A stretch of 47,425 bases of DNA from a bacterium (GTDB lineage Bacteria > T1Sed10-126). Shown one piece after another: positions 17,865 to 25,807 of this stretch; position 1 is the first letter of the stretch, and each line of letters starts with the position of its first letter. The notes under the pieces were generated by a model. The model did not search any database, had not been told where the DNA came from, and saw only the letters and a program-made list of their open reading frames with translations. The stretch is taken from positions 1 to 47,425 of the forward strand of contig PWHN01000086.1 of the NCBI GenBank assembly GCA_003554945.1. Direction: 5' to 3'. The translations under genes and the position numbers were made by a program.

Positions 17865-18104
17865 ATGATTGAGGGATTAGATTGGGCTGACGCTGAAGAT
17901 CTTTCCTTTTTTAGTCCCTGGGAGACCGAGGCGAGTTTACCTGGAGAACAATTACAAACCGCTGAAAATAAAGACCCCGCCCCGGCAACCGGAGAGCTTC
18001 TGGGAGCTGCTGACCAGTTATCCTCCCGCCTGGAAGAGTTGAATCTTTCCGAACATGATCCCGAGGAGATCGGCCTCGGCTTTCAAGTAGATCAACTGGC
18101 TTAA
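17865..18104 (+). CDS. small acidic protein of unknown function
   Basis: A 79-aa, strongly acidic product with no recognised domain, signal peptide or membrane helix; a helical leucine-rich stretch runs from about 44 to 64 (LLGAADQLSSRLEELNLSE). Support for its being real: AGGAAGG eight bases before the ATG and a promoter-like pair 50 bases further upstream. It lies between polX and a BON-like gene, with a 75-bp palindromic repeat following. No function can be proposed. Confidence 0.5.
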   Translation: MIEGLDWADAEDLSFFSPWETEASLPGEQLQTAENKDPAPATGELLGAADQLSSRLEELNLSEHDPEEIGLGFQVDQLA

Positions 18105-18188
18105 AATTTTCTTCACTGGCTTTACATTACTTCCCGACTCCCAATCTACTTCCACGTAAACCCCAAAACATTCCATCAGTCCCCTCGC

Positions 18189-18263
18189 CCGAGCAGTCAC
18201 TCAGGAACGCAAGGCCTGAATTAATCACTCTTTTTCCCTTTACAGGCCTGATTGACTGATCGG
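18189..18263. repeat. 75-bp palindromic repeat, copy 1
   Basis: This 75-bp segment differs at only 7 positions from 21108-21182. Its 17-base ends (CCGAGCAGTCACTCAGG and CCTGATTGACTGATCGG) pair with two mismatches, and an inner GGCCTG/CAGGCC pair nests inside. The surrounding CCCCTCGC and CAGGGAGAGGGAG look like remains of the GTAACTACTC-type element, but its ends are missing here. The rest of the 338-base gap (18105-18442) has no other feature I can support. Confidence 0.65.
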
Positions 18264-18442
18264 TCAGGGAGAGGGAGAAAGATGCGTTGGAGGGTTATGG
18301 GTAAAACGCCGAGCACCTTGTCAAAGAGAGAAAAAAAAGATATTGTATTTCTCAGCTAAAAATTCAACGACTGGTCGGGCTGATCCCGGTGAACTAAGTT
18401 TCGTTTGCGTTTAAAATTTTAAATTGATGGGGGGTATTTATA

Positions 18443-18763
18443 GTGAAAAATCAACGTAGTGACTTACATGTTTCACAGGACATAAACCGCACTCTCGTCC
18501 GCCAGGATGTCAAGGTTAAATCTATCGATTACAGGTATGCAAACGGCCGCGTTACATTTAAAGGTAGATTGGAAAAACGTCACGGCAAAGAGATTGAGGA
18601 CAAAGACGAGGTTAAGAAGATTGAACACCAGTTGAAACGCATTGACGGAGTTACAACAGTGGAGTGGGACCTTAAAAACTGGAAAAAGGAGCACGGTGGA
18701 TGGCAGAAAATTGACGGCGGTGATGATCTTCGAGAACAGATACGTGAATACAGAGGCAATTAA
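18443..18763 (+). CDS. BON-like small protein
   Basis: A 106-aa basic product without signal peptide. Residues about 20-82 have the pattern of a BON domain: VKVKSIDYRYANGRVTFKGRLEK, a charged helix with KKIEHQLKRIDGV, then TTVEWDLKNW. BON domains usually bind lipids or attach to membranes, often in envelope or osmotic-stress proteins. This one has no secretion signal, so a cytoplasmic or peripheral role is more likely. The start is GTG with a run of six Gs 11 bases upstream. The similarity is judged by eye. Confidence 0.6.
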   Translation: MKNQRSDLHVSQDINRTLVRQDVKVKSIDYRYANGRVTFKGRLEKRHGKEIEDKDEVKKIEHQLKRIDGVTTVEWDLKNWKKEHGGWQKIDGGDDLREQIREYRGN

Positions 18764-18796
18764 TTTAATCCCTACTTCCCTTTTGATTCAATCCCC

Positions 18797-18824
18797 TTGA
18801 ACGAGGTAATTTCATAATCATAAT
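18797..18824 (+). promoter_or_regulatory. candidate promoter of the SerA-like gene
   Basis: TTGAAC (18797-18802), a 16-base spacer, then CATAAT (18819-18824), about 60 bases before the gene at 18884. The -10 matches at five of six positions and the -35 at four, so support is moderate. Confidence 0.45.
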
Positions 18825-18883
18825 TTAGTCGGTTAATTACGGCAAAACTAATTTAACTTATCAATTATTTAGGAGGAGTTAAA

Positions 18884-19786
18884 ATGAAAATTATTGTCTG
18901 CGACCCGGTTGACGAAAAGGTGGTCAAACACTTTCAAGATAGTTTAGAGTTTGAAATAGTGGAAGCCTTTGAAAACGATGAAATAGATGAGTCACTCCCT
19001 GAAGCGGCTTTTTTGATTGTCCGCAGTGGCACTACTGTAACTGCCGAACGGCTTGAAGAGGCTGAAAATCTGATTGGTATTGTTCGAGCCGGAGTTGGTC
19101 TCGATAATATTGACCTGGAAAAGGCAGAAGAATTAGGAGTTGAAGTGCAAAATACTCCGGAGGCTTCGACTAACGCCGTGGCTGAACTGGTCATAGGACA
19201 TATTCTCGCCGCCTATCGCGACATTCCACGCGCTGACAGGCACATGAAAGAGGGCGAGTGGATAAAGGGCGAACTGAACGGGAGTGAAATCATGGACAAG
19301 GTTGTCGGGCTGATCGGTTTTGGACGTATTGGACAGCGTGTTGGTGAGTTTGTAAGCGCATTCGGTGCCGACGTAATAGCTTATGACGCTTTTATCAGTG
19401 ATAATGAAATCGAGGACGGCGGCGCAAGACCAGTTGAATTAGAAGAAATTATAACTGGTTCAGACATTATTTCGCTGCACATACCTTTTACACCCGAGAC
19501 AGATAATATTATTGGAGCACAAGAGCTCGAGCAAATGAAGGACGACGCTTTAATTGTTAACTGCTCTCGCGGGGGCTTAGTCGATGAGGACGCTCTGGCT
19601 GAGGCGCTGAAAGAGAATAAAATCGGTGGTGCCTGTCTCGATACATATCGAGAAGAACCGCCGGGAGCTATCGACGCTGTCTGCGCGGAAAAAAGCGTGT
19701 CCACCCCTCACCTTGGTGCGACAACGGCCGAGGCTCAGGCGAGAATTGCAGACCTATTGATTAACAAAATAGAAGCCATGGCCTGA
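18884..19786 (+). CDS. D-2-hydroxyacid dehydrogenase, SerA-like short form
   Basis: An NAD-dependent D-isomer 2-hydroxyacid dehydrogenase, most similar in style to phosphoglycerate dehydrogenase, the first step of serine synthesis. The 300-aa product has the Rossmann motif GFGRIG at 145-150 and the catalytic set R229 (NCSRGGLVDE), E257 or E258 (YREEPP) and H276 (TPHLGATT). The ASTNAVAEL stretch and final LGATTAEAQ fit SerA. It lacks the C-terminal ACT regulatory domain of longer enzymes, so serine feedback would be absent or different. AGGAGGAG precedes the ATG. Exact substrate remains an inference. Confidence 0.85.
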   Translation: MKIIVCDPVDEKVVKHFQDSLEFEIVEAFENDEIDESLPEAAFLIVRSGTTVTAERLEEAENLIGIVRAGVGLDNIDLEKAEELGVEVQNTPEASTNAVAELVIGHILAAYRDIPRADRHMKEGEWIKGELNGSEIMDKVVGLIGFGRIGQRVGEFVSAFGADVIAYDAFISDNEIEDGGARPVELEEIITGSDIISLHIPFTPETDNIIGAQELEQMKDDALIVNCSRGGLVDEDALAEALKENKIGGACLDTYREEPPGAIDAVCAEKSVSTPHLGATTAEAQARIADLLINKIEAMA

Positions 19787-19892
19787 TGTTTAGGCTGAAC
19801 GAGATTAGCAAGTAGCTCGATTTTTTCTCCAGAAACTGACGCTGCCTTTCGATAAACATTAGTGGAGTTCAAATTTATCGGGAGGCAGTTCA

Positions 19893-20156
19893 GTGAAGAT
19901 AAAAAATAGTGAGTTACAGGCGCTTCTCTCACTGCTTGGAGATAAAAATCCGAAGGTGGCGGCGACCGCCCGGCGAAAACTTTTGGGATTCGGTCCTCTA
20001 GTAATTGACGATATTAAGTCGCAGCTTCCCGGGTTAGAATTAAGAGCACGAATTAGGGTTCAACAGGTAATCGCCTGGTTAGAGACAAAGCCGCGTTCCT
20101 GGGAGCTACCGGCATTTATACCCCGATTCTCTTATCGACGGGTAAAAGAAAGATAA
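19893..20156 (+). CDS. short HEAT-like repeat protein
   Basis: An 87-aa basic product with a predicted pair of HEAT-like helices (LQALLSLLGDKNPKVAATARRKLLGFG, then IDDIKSQL and ARIRVQQVIAWLE). It aligns with the N-terminal 70 residues of the next gene: LLTLLADEDETIASQAEKHLLEIGEQA and VRIRLEQILEQIE. It therefore looks like a partial duplicate or partner of that protein. The start is GTG with GGGAGG seven bases upstream; the next gene begins 19 bases after its stop. Confidence 0.6.
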   Translation: MKIKNSELQALLSLLGDKNPKVAATARRKLLGFGPLVIDDIKSQLPGLELRARIRVQQVIAWLETKPRSWELPAFIPRFSYRRVKER

Positions 20157-20175
20157 GCGTCTTCAGCGGAGGAGA

Positions 20176-21054
20176 ATGTTCAGTATGCAGAAGCAACAGA
20201 ATAAAAGCTCTACTGTGGACGCCCTTTTAACACTTCTCGCAGATGAGGACGAGACTATTGCCAGTCAGGCTGAAAAACACCTGCTGGAAATCGGCGAACA
20301 GGCTTCTCCCTACATCAAAGCTGACCTCAGCAATCAGCCGCCCGAAGTGCGTATTCGCCTGGAACAAATTTTAGAACAAATTGAGCCAAGGCTATTGCAC
20401 AACACATTTCGTAACTTACCGGTCGATAGAGAAAACTTTGATCTTATCTTTGAGCCGGCCCTGCTTGCTTTTACTCGCGTGGGTTTCCCGGACTTCAACA
20501 TCAAAAAAGTCATCTCTCAACTGAGTTCTCTTGCTGCTAAAGTAAACAACGAGCTGCAGCGCTGGGAGACAATCGACGATCACACGCGGGTCAAAGTGGT
20601 ACGCGATGTTCTGCTTGAAAAACAGGGCTTCAAAGGTATCTCGGACACAAAAGAAGATGCTCCCAACCACTATTTTTTAAACTGGATACTGGAACGAAAA
20701 ACAGCCAGTCCCCTGGCTCTATGCTGTTTGATTAAACTGGTCTGCGACCGGGTCAAACTGCCTTTTCAGATCGTCGGATTACCGGTGCACGCATTTCTGC
20801 GTTTCACCGGTGAAACTGAGGTTCTGTTTATGGATCCTTCCTTCGAAGGTAAATTTTTAACACGCGAAGACTGCCGGGAATATCTCGAACGGACCGGCTT
20901 TGATTTTGTGGAGGAATACCTTGAACCTTTAACTAATAAACAGGTGTTACAAAGGCTTTTACGCGAGCTGATGGATATTTTCCATCGACATGGAAATACT
21001 CAACGAGAAAAAGAACTGCAGTCCTATTTGACTATAATCAGCCGCAGGTATTAA
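20176..21054 (+). CDS. HEAT-like + SirB1/transglutaminase-like protein
   Basis: A 292-aa product with an N-terminal HEAT-like segment (about 12-75) and a SirB1-type transglutaminase-core-2 domain (about 80-270). The family signature is NHYFLNWILERKTASPLALCCL followed by LPFQIVGLPVHAFLRF. SirB1 proteins generally lack the catalytic cysteine of true transglutaminases and have no settled function; here the position reads SPLALCC. The end (LQRLLRELMDIFHRHGN, QSYLTIISR) resembles the TPR-like tail of the family. ATG 20176 and ATG 20185 are both possible behind GGAGGAGA. It forms a pair with the short HEAT gene upstream. Confidence 0.75.
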   Translation: MFSMQKQQNKSSTVDALLTLLADEDETIASQAEKHLLEIGEQASPYIKADLSNQPPEVRIRLEQILEQIEPRLLHNTFRNLPVDRENFDLIFEPALLAFTRVGFPDFNIKKVISQLSSLAAKVNNELQRWETIDDHTRVKVVRDVLLEKQGFKGISDTKEDAPNHYFLNWILERKTASPLALCCLIKLVCDRVKLPFQIVGLPVHAFLRFTGETEVLFMDPSFEGKFLTREDCREYLERTGFDFVEEYLEPLTNKQVLQRLLRELMDIFHRHGNTQREKELQSYLTIISRRY

Positions 21055-21083
21055 TCTATCCCGCTGAATGACTAACTCCCATG

Positions 21084-21218
21084 GTAACTACTCATTTATT
21101 CCCTCTCCCGAGCAGTCAATCGGGAACGCAAGGCCTGAATTAATCATTGATTTTCCCTTTACAGGCCCGATTGACTGCTCGGCCAGGGTGAGGGGGAAAA
21201 GATAAGGTGAGTAGTTAG
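21084..21218. repeat. GTAACTACTC-type MITE carrying a nested 75-bp palindrome
   Basis: The outer ends GTAACTACTCA (from 21084) and TGAGTAGTTA (to 21217) are those of the family at 36191-36252. Flanking octamers CTCCCATG and CACTCATG agree at six of eight positions. In the centre, where other copies have a short hairpin loop, lies a 75-bp palindrome (21108-21182) whose 17-bp arms (CCGAGCAGTCAATCGGG/CCCGATTGACTGCTCGG) are perfect. The same 75 bp occurs at 18189-18263. Confidence 0.75.
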
Positions 21219-21324
21219 CACTCATGAATTAATCGGTTGAAGATTCGTCAAGTTTTATAATGGGCGTAGTCAGATGAAGTTTGCGCATGAAACGAGTTAA
21301 CGTGAATAAAGGAATGAGAGTATT

Positions 21325-21864
21325 ATGATTCTTTTTCGCCTCTATTTTTATCCTGCCTCTCTTTTTAACAAATACCCGGTCCGCGTCTGGCGACGTGTAA
21401 CCCTCTGGCTAAAATGGGGCCTGCTAATTCCCTATCTGGCGATAATACTACGCCTGGTTATCGATAGCCCGGAAGAAGTCAGCTCAATTTTTTCTTTTAT
21501 ATCTTTTGTCGCCGAGGAGAGCGAACTGGCTATTCCTTTTGCTGTTCAATTCGGTCTATTCATGGTTGTCCAGGGCGCTGTATTAATATTTGTCTGGCTG
21601 CTGCGGGGTCTGCTTATTTATCTTTACTATCGGGTTAGTCGTGTTAAATTTGACGAACGCGAGATGGCCTTGAGCATTGCGGCCGCCGGTCTGTTAACAG
21701 GCATCTGGAATCTCCTTCCTTTCGGCTTCTTAATTCCCTACGTCCTCACCCTGCTGCACTCTCTTTTTCTGACGACTTACCTGATATTTCGGGTCAATCG
21801 AACCACTCTCCCCCAGGCCTTCCTCGGTTCCCTTCTGCCCGCTTTGATACCACTACTCTTTTAA
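21325..21864 (+). CDS. multispanning membrane protein of unknown function
   Basis: A 179-aa hydrophobic protein with about four to five helices (roughly 27-42, 52-65, 74-100, 113-140, 145-178) and positively charged N-terminal and inter-helix loops. The look is that of small Yip1-like or uncharacterised integral membrane proteins, but no diagnostic motif is present. GAG and AAGGAA lie shortly before the ATG. It stands alone between a MITE and the convergent yjbQ gene. Confidence 0.6.
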   Translation: MILFRLYFYPASLFNKYPVRVWRRVTLWLKWGLLIPYLAIILRLVIDSPEEVSSIFSFISFVAEESELAIPFAVQFGLFMVVQGAVLIFVWLLRGLLIYLYYRVSRVKFDEREMALSIAAAGLLTGIWNLLPFGFLIPYVLTLLHSLFLTTYLIFRVNRTTLPQAFLGSLLPALIPLLF

Positions 21865-21981
21865 ATATTTTGGTTCTGCAGCAAACCTTACCTCATACCC
21901 CGATATATAAATTGCCCAATACATCAATACTCCGGTATTAATTTGGCCGCCTGTTCCGCTGTCGCTATACCATATAATTTT

Positions 21982-22392
21982 TTAAGCAGACAGAGCGGAC
22001 AACAAAATCCGCCGCTCACGGCTTTTGTTGTCACAGTCAACAACCACTACCTGCTGCCATGTCCCTGTCTGAAGCTCACCGTCCTTAAACGGGAGAGTAA
22101 CTCCGGGTCCCAGCAGCGCAGCACGCAGATGAGAAAACCCATTACCGTCCCCCCACTTTTTGTTGTGCTCGTAGTGGGCGTTCGCAGGAGCTAGCTCCTC
22201 CAGTGCTTCCTGGAGATCAGCTATACAGCCTGATTCATATTCAATCGTAGTCACTCCCGCTGTCGCTCCCGGGACAGAAACCGCGAGCAGTCCCTCCCCA
22301 CCTACTTTACTCAAAAAGGAATTGATCGGGCCACTTAAGTCCTTTACGTCAGCGTAACCGCTGGTTGAGATTTTTATTTCGCTCTGTTCCAT
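21982..22392 (-). CDS. yjbQ: YjbQ / UPF0047 family protein
   Basis: A 136-aa beta-rich protein of the YjbQ family, for which a weak thiamine-phosphate synthase activity has been reported in E. coli. The signature is clear: NAHYEHNKKWGDGNGFSHLRAALLGPG, PFKDGELQTGTWQQVVVVDCD and a terminal ERRILLSALSA. I start it at ATG 22392, preceded by AGGATG and immediately after the aldo-keto reductase stop at 22400. A longer in-frame reading from 22485 would overlap that enzyme and has an unrelated N-terminus. Confidence 0.85.
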   Translation of the reverse strand: MEQSEIKISTSGYADVKDLSGPINSFLSKVGGEGLLAVSVPGATAGVTTIEYESGCIADLQEALEELAPANAHYEHNKKWGDGNGFSHLRAALLGPGVTLPFKDGELQTGTWQQVVVVDCDNKSRERRILLSALSA

Positions 22393-22399
22393 TAGCTTA

Positions 22400-23218
22400 T
22401 CATCCTTTCCATGGAGCAATCGGTGGATCAACGTAACGATCCCCGCAGTCAAACCCGTCAATTTTTTCAATGTCTTCTTCTTCAAGGTTTAACTTCATTG
22501 CCGCGAAATTGTCCTTGATGTGGGCTTCACCGGTTGCTTTGGGAATAGTGATTAGCTTCTCTTTCTCGAGCTGCCAGGCGAGTATAACTTGAGCCACCGA
22601 TACATCGTATTTGTCGGCTATCTTCTGTAAACCGGGATGATCAAACAGAGTCCCGTGACGAAAAGGAGAGTAAGCCACAAGGTAAATGTCCTTGCTGACA
22701 AGATAATCGTGCAGTCGTGGCTGCTGGAGCAAGGGATGCATCTCCACCTGGTTGGCAAAAATATTGCCCTCCAGAATCTCCAGTGCTTCTTCCATTAGTT
22801 CAATAGTAAAGTTACTCACGCCTATCTGCCGCACAAGTCCCTCGTCCTGGAGTTCTTTTATCGCCGGTAGCGTTTCCCGGCAGTTATAATTGCCGGCTGG
22901 CCAGTGAACATACAGACAGTCTATGTAATCCAATCCCAGCTTTTCGAGACTCTCTCTGGTGGAGCCGTGGACGCCGGCTCTATCCAATGATTTTATCCAT
23001 ATTTTAGTGGCGACAAACAGCTCCTCTCGGGCTATGCCGCTGGAGGCGATTCCTTTTCCAACCGCCTTCTCATTCCCATAAAATTGGGCCGTATCGATAT
23101 GGCGATAACCAACTCTAATTGCCGTTTCAACACTTTGAACGCACCTCGCCGGATCAGTATTTTCCCAGGTTCCCAATCCAATCCCGGGGAGCTCATTTTT
23201 GGTAAAGTAACGTGACAT
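22400..23218 (-). CDS. aldo-keto reductase
   Basis: An NADPH-dependent (beta/alpha)8 barrel oxidoreductase of 272 aa, the compact prokaryotic AKR5-like type. The catalytic tetrad is visible: Asp in HIDTAQFYGNE with the Tyr five residues on, Lys in ATKIW, and His in LYVHWP. The IGVSNF and AYSPF motifs follow. The C-terminus (PPIAPWKG) is typical of 2,5-diketogluconate-reductase-like enzymes, but the real substrate cannot be told. GGAGGTGG precedes the ATG. It forms a two-gene unit with yjbQ, seven bases apart. Confidence 0.9.
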   Translation of the reverse strand: MSRYFTKNELPGIGLGTWENTDPARCVQSVETAIRVGYRHIDTAQFYGNEKAVGKGIASSGIAREELFVATKIWIKSLDRAGVHGSTRESLEKLGLDYIDCLYVHWPAGNYNCRETLPAIKELQDEGLVRQIGVSNFTIELMEEALEILEGNIFANQVEMHPLLQQPRLHDYLVSKDIYLVAYSPFRHGTLFDHPGLQKIADKYDVSVAQVILAWQLEKEKLITIPKATGEAHIKDNFAAMKLNLEEEDIEKIDGFDCGDRYVDPPIAPWKG

Positions 23219-23323
23219 AATGCCACCTCCGTTAGAATTTTTTCCTGTCTATCTTCCAATGATTTCATCGCTGCGGACGCGTCCCCCCGCCTCGTTTTTA
23301 CGGTCTGGAATTAACGATCGTCA

Positions 23324-23405
23324 TTGCGGGCTTGACCCGCAATCCATTTTTTCAACCCCCTTTGTCTTTCCCACCTTCAAGGGGGGGAAAGGAAAGGGGG
23401 GATGG
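23324..23405. repeat. two short intergenic palindromes
   Basis: Within the 312-base gap 23219-23530, TTGCGGGCTTGACCCGCAA (23324-23342) is a 7-bp hairpin that recurs exactly at 30754-30772. Next to it, 23355-23405 carries the CCCCCTTTGTCTTTCCC / CCTTCAAGGGGGGGAAAG core found in several MITE copies, but without the GTAAC ends. Nothing else is evident in the gap except a TATAAT at 23501-23506. Confidence 0.55.
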
Positions 23406-23500
23406 TTTTCAGCTCTGCGGTCAATACGTTCCGGGACCAAAATGATGTTGGAAAATTTTGTTTTATCGCTCATTCGACTGGATTTATGTGGTAGTTATTT

Positions 23501-23506
23501 TATAAT
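23501..23506 (+). promoter_or_regulatory. possible -10 box of rtcB
   Basis: A perfect TATAAT lies 25-30 bases before the rtcB start. The hexamer 17 bases upstream is CTGGAT (23478-23483), a poor -35, so this is a weak call. Confidence 0.35.
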
Positions 23507-23530
23507 AAATCAGACAAAAAGCAGAGAAAA

Positions 23531-24961
23531 GTGAGGGTGTCAAAGGATATGGAAATCGAAAAGATTGGAACAAATAACTATGTAATCCAAAAGCATTCCG
23601 ATATGCGCTGTGATGTAAGTTTATACCTTAGCCCTCCCCTGCTCGATCTCGTCCAGGAGGACGACTCACTCAAACAGCTCTGCGACGCCGCCTCCATGCA
23701 GGGAGTCGCTGCCGTCATCGGTATGCCCGACCTGCACCAGGGGTTTGGTATACCAATTGGTGGCGTCATGGTCATGGACGCTGACAGGGGATTAATTTCT
23801 GCCGGTGCCGTGGGAATGGATATAAACTGCGGCGTCCGGCTGTTAAAGACAGAGCTTCAGGAAGAAGATCTGGCAGTTGAAGAACGCAACCAGCTTATGC
23901 GCACGATCGCCGGCCAAATTCCTACCGGGATTGGAACTACAAGTCCGCTGCAGAGCACCCTGAAAAGCCATCTGAAGAAGATAGCGGAAAACGGGGTGGA
24001 ATACCTTACTCGTCTCGGACTTGCCTCTGAAACGGAACTGAGCAATATTCAGGACAGAGGCAATTATCCCGGAGCTTCAGTGGCGCCACTATCTGAACGA
24101 GCTCGTGAAAGGATGCACCAGTTGGGAACGCTTGGCGGCGGCAATCACTTTATTGAGCTTAACCGAGTGGCTGAAATATACGATAAAGAGAGCGCACAAA
24201 ATTTTGATCTAAAAACAGGACAGCTCGTAATTCAGGTACACTCCGGCAGCCGCGGTTTCGGCCACCAGATATGCAAAGATTTCTCCTCTAAAATGCAGCA
24301 GGAAGCAAATAAATTGGGCGTAAAATTACCGAGCAAGGGGCTTGCGGCGGCACCAATCGAATCTCAATGTGGACGCGAATACCGGCAGGCGATGGCCGCA
24401 GCCGCTAATTTTGCTTACGCCAACCGCCAGGTGATGACTGAAATTATTCGCCGCAGTTTTGAGGACCGGGCCGATCTTACCGGGGGCGGACGGTTAGAAA
24501 TACTTTATGACATTTCTCACAACCTGGCTCGATTTGAAGAAATTGACGGGAGACGCTACCTGGTCCACCGCAAAGGAGCCGTGCGTGCCCTCCCCGGCGA
24601 CCATCCCGAATGTCCGGAAATTTTCAAAGAAACGGGTCATCCGGTCCTGGTACCCGGAAACATGGGAAGCAATTCTTATGTTTTAACGGCAGGCAAAAAC
24701 GTCAAAAATCTCTACTACTCGGTCAACCACGGGGCGGGAAGAGTTATGTCACGAACTGCCGCCAAAAAGAAATTTGATCGGAACAGTCTAAACGAGCGAA
24801 TGGGGTCGATACCTATTTATGGTGCCCGTCCGAACCAGGTCCTGGATGAGGCACCGGGAGCTTACAAAAACATTGATACTGTGGTCGATACCCTGGCTGA
24901 CATAGGAGTCACACACCGCGTGGCCCGGCTTGAGCCTCTCGCAGTTATCAAAGGTGATTAG
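23531..24961 (+). CDS. rtcB: RNA-splicing ligase RtcB
   Basis: A GTP- and Mn2+-dependent ligase that joins 2',3'-cyclic phosphate or 3'-phosphate RNA ends to 5'-OH ends. The 476-aa product has the family's metal and guanylation sites: MPDLHQGFGIPIGGV, MDINCGVRL, GTLGGGNHFIE, HSGSRGFGHQ, and the His-guanylation segment SVNHGAGRVMSR. GTG 23531 and ATG 23549 are both possible; neither has a well-spaced ribosome-binding site. No archease or RtcA gene is nearby. The stop codon TAG uses the first base of an inserted MITE. Confidence 0.95.
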   Translation: MRVSKDMEIEKIGTNNYVIQKHSDMRCDVSLYLSPPLLDLVQEDDSLKQLCDAASMQGVAAVIGMPDLHQGFGIPIGGVMVMDADRGLISAGAVGMDINCGVRLLKTELQEEDLAVEERNQLMRTIAGQIPTGIGTTSPLQSTLKSHLKKIAENGVEYLTRLGLASETELSNIQDRGNYPGASVAPLSERARERMHQLGTLGGGNHFIELNRVAEIYDKESAQNFDLKTGQLVIQVHSGSRGFGHQICKDFSSKMQQEANKLGVKLPSKGLAAAPIESQCGREYRQAMAAAANFAYANRQVMTEIIRRSFEDRADLTGGGRLEILYDISHNLARFEEIDGRRYLVHRKGAVRALPGDHPECPEIFKETGHPVLVPGNMGSNSYVLTAGKNVKNLYYSVNHGAGRVMSRTAAKKKFDRNSLNERMGSIPIYGARPNQVLDEAPGAYKNIDTVVDTLADIGVTHRVARLEPLAVIKGD

Positions 24962-25036
24962 TAACTACTCACCTTATCTTCCCCCTTGAAGGGGGTAACA
25001 AAGGGGAGAAGGTAGAGGGGATAGATGAGTAGTTAC
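24961..25036. mobile_element. GTAACTACTC-type MITE with perfect 8-bp target duplication
   Basis: A 76-bp element with inverted ends GTAACTACTCACCTTATC and GATAGATGAGTAGTTAC and a CCCCCTTGAAGGGGG core. It is bracketed by identical octamers GGTGATTA at 24953-24960 and 25037-25044. Removing it and one octamer restores an rtcB ending GAT TAA immediately abutting the TCA (stop complement) of the convergent DUF2071 gene. The duplication is direct evidence of transposition. Confidence 0.85.
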
Positions 25037-25045
25037 GGTGATTAA

Positions 25046-25786
25046 TCAGGACCCGGTGAGGCAGGAAATCGACTCCTTATGGGGACCACTTATCTGCTGA
25101 CTTATTTCTGGCACAAAAAAACAGCCGCTGACTGCTTCAGGGAACCGGTGTCGTTCAAGATCGGCGGCAGTAAATCCAAGCTCCCACTGCTCTATATTAA
25201 GCTCGATTTTTTTGCCGTAAGAGCCGGAAATTTTTAATTTTATCACCCTGTCGCCGGCGGCTGCGTAGTAATAGTTTGGTCGTCTTGTAAAAAAATCAAG
25301 AGCCGCCTCCCGCGAAGAAAAATAATCACCGAGCTGTCCCATTGAGGCTTTACTTTCGTCTATTTTCGCCTTGACAACTCCGGCTCCTCTCCCTTCGATA
25401 TTCCATTTGTAGACTCCACCCGGATGGACGCTGCGCGGGTAGTCAAAATCCATCCGGCAGGTGGGTATTTTACAGTAGTATTTAATAAGCGTGGAGTGAA
25501 AGCGCGGCAAATACTCGCGGATCAGGTAAGTACTGGGGGTCTGGCTGTTGTCGAGTATGTAAATACGGGTTTCGGCCCCCTTAAACGCCAGCCGGGGCCA
25601 GCTCAATTCAGCGAATGAGAACCGGTCACAACTATAGAGTAAAACAGAAAAAAATCCCCACTCCCGCCCACGATAGTGACGCCGGTCAAGTTTAACTCCG
25701 GGCGGTAGAAGACGTTCTATTTCTGAGGGTTTAACTGCAAAGTTAAGATAAAGACTATCATTGATTTCAGCCGTATAAGTTCCCAT
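25046..25786 (-). CDS. DUF2071-like protein
   Basis: The 246-aa product resembles DUF2071 (YqjF-like) proteins, whose fold is related to acetoacetate decarboxylase. It has the opening VKPSEIERLLPPGVKLD, REWGFFSVLLYSC, and a later GGVYKWNIEG and YFSSREAALDFFTRRPNYYYAAAGD. No catalytic lysine can be assigned by eye and no function is known. The start at ATG 25786 has CGGAG eight bases upstream; a GTG six bases earlier is too close to that site. It lies 21 bases after the DUF89 gene. Confidence 0.65.
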   Translation of the reverse strand: MGTYTAEINDSLYLNFAVKPSEIERLLPPGVKLDRRHYRGREWGFFSVLLYSCDRFSFAELSWPRLAFKGAETRIYILDNSQTPSTYLIREYLPRFHSTLIKYYCKIPTCRMDFDYPRSVHPGGVYKWNIEGRGAGVVKAKIDESKASMGQLGDYFSSREAALDFFTRRPNYYYAAAGDRVIKLKISGSYGKKIELNIEQWELGFTAADLERHRFPEAVSGCFFVPEISQQISGPHKESISCLTGS

Positions 25787-25807
25787 GTTCACTACTCCGT
25801 TTATTTG

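Noticed and set aside
22393-22485. N-terminal extension of YjbQ
   Set aside because: It overlaps the aldo-keto reductase in another frame, and YjbQ homologues begin near the ATG at 22392.
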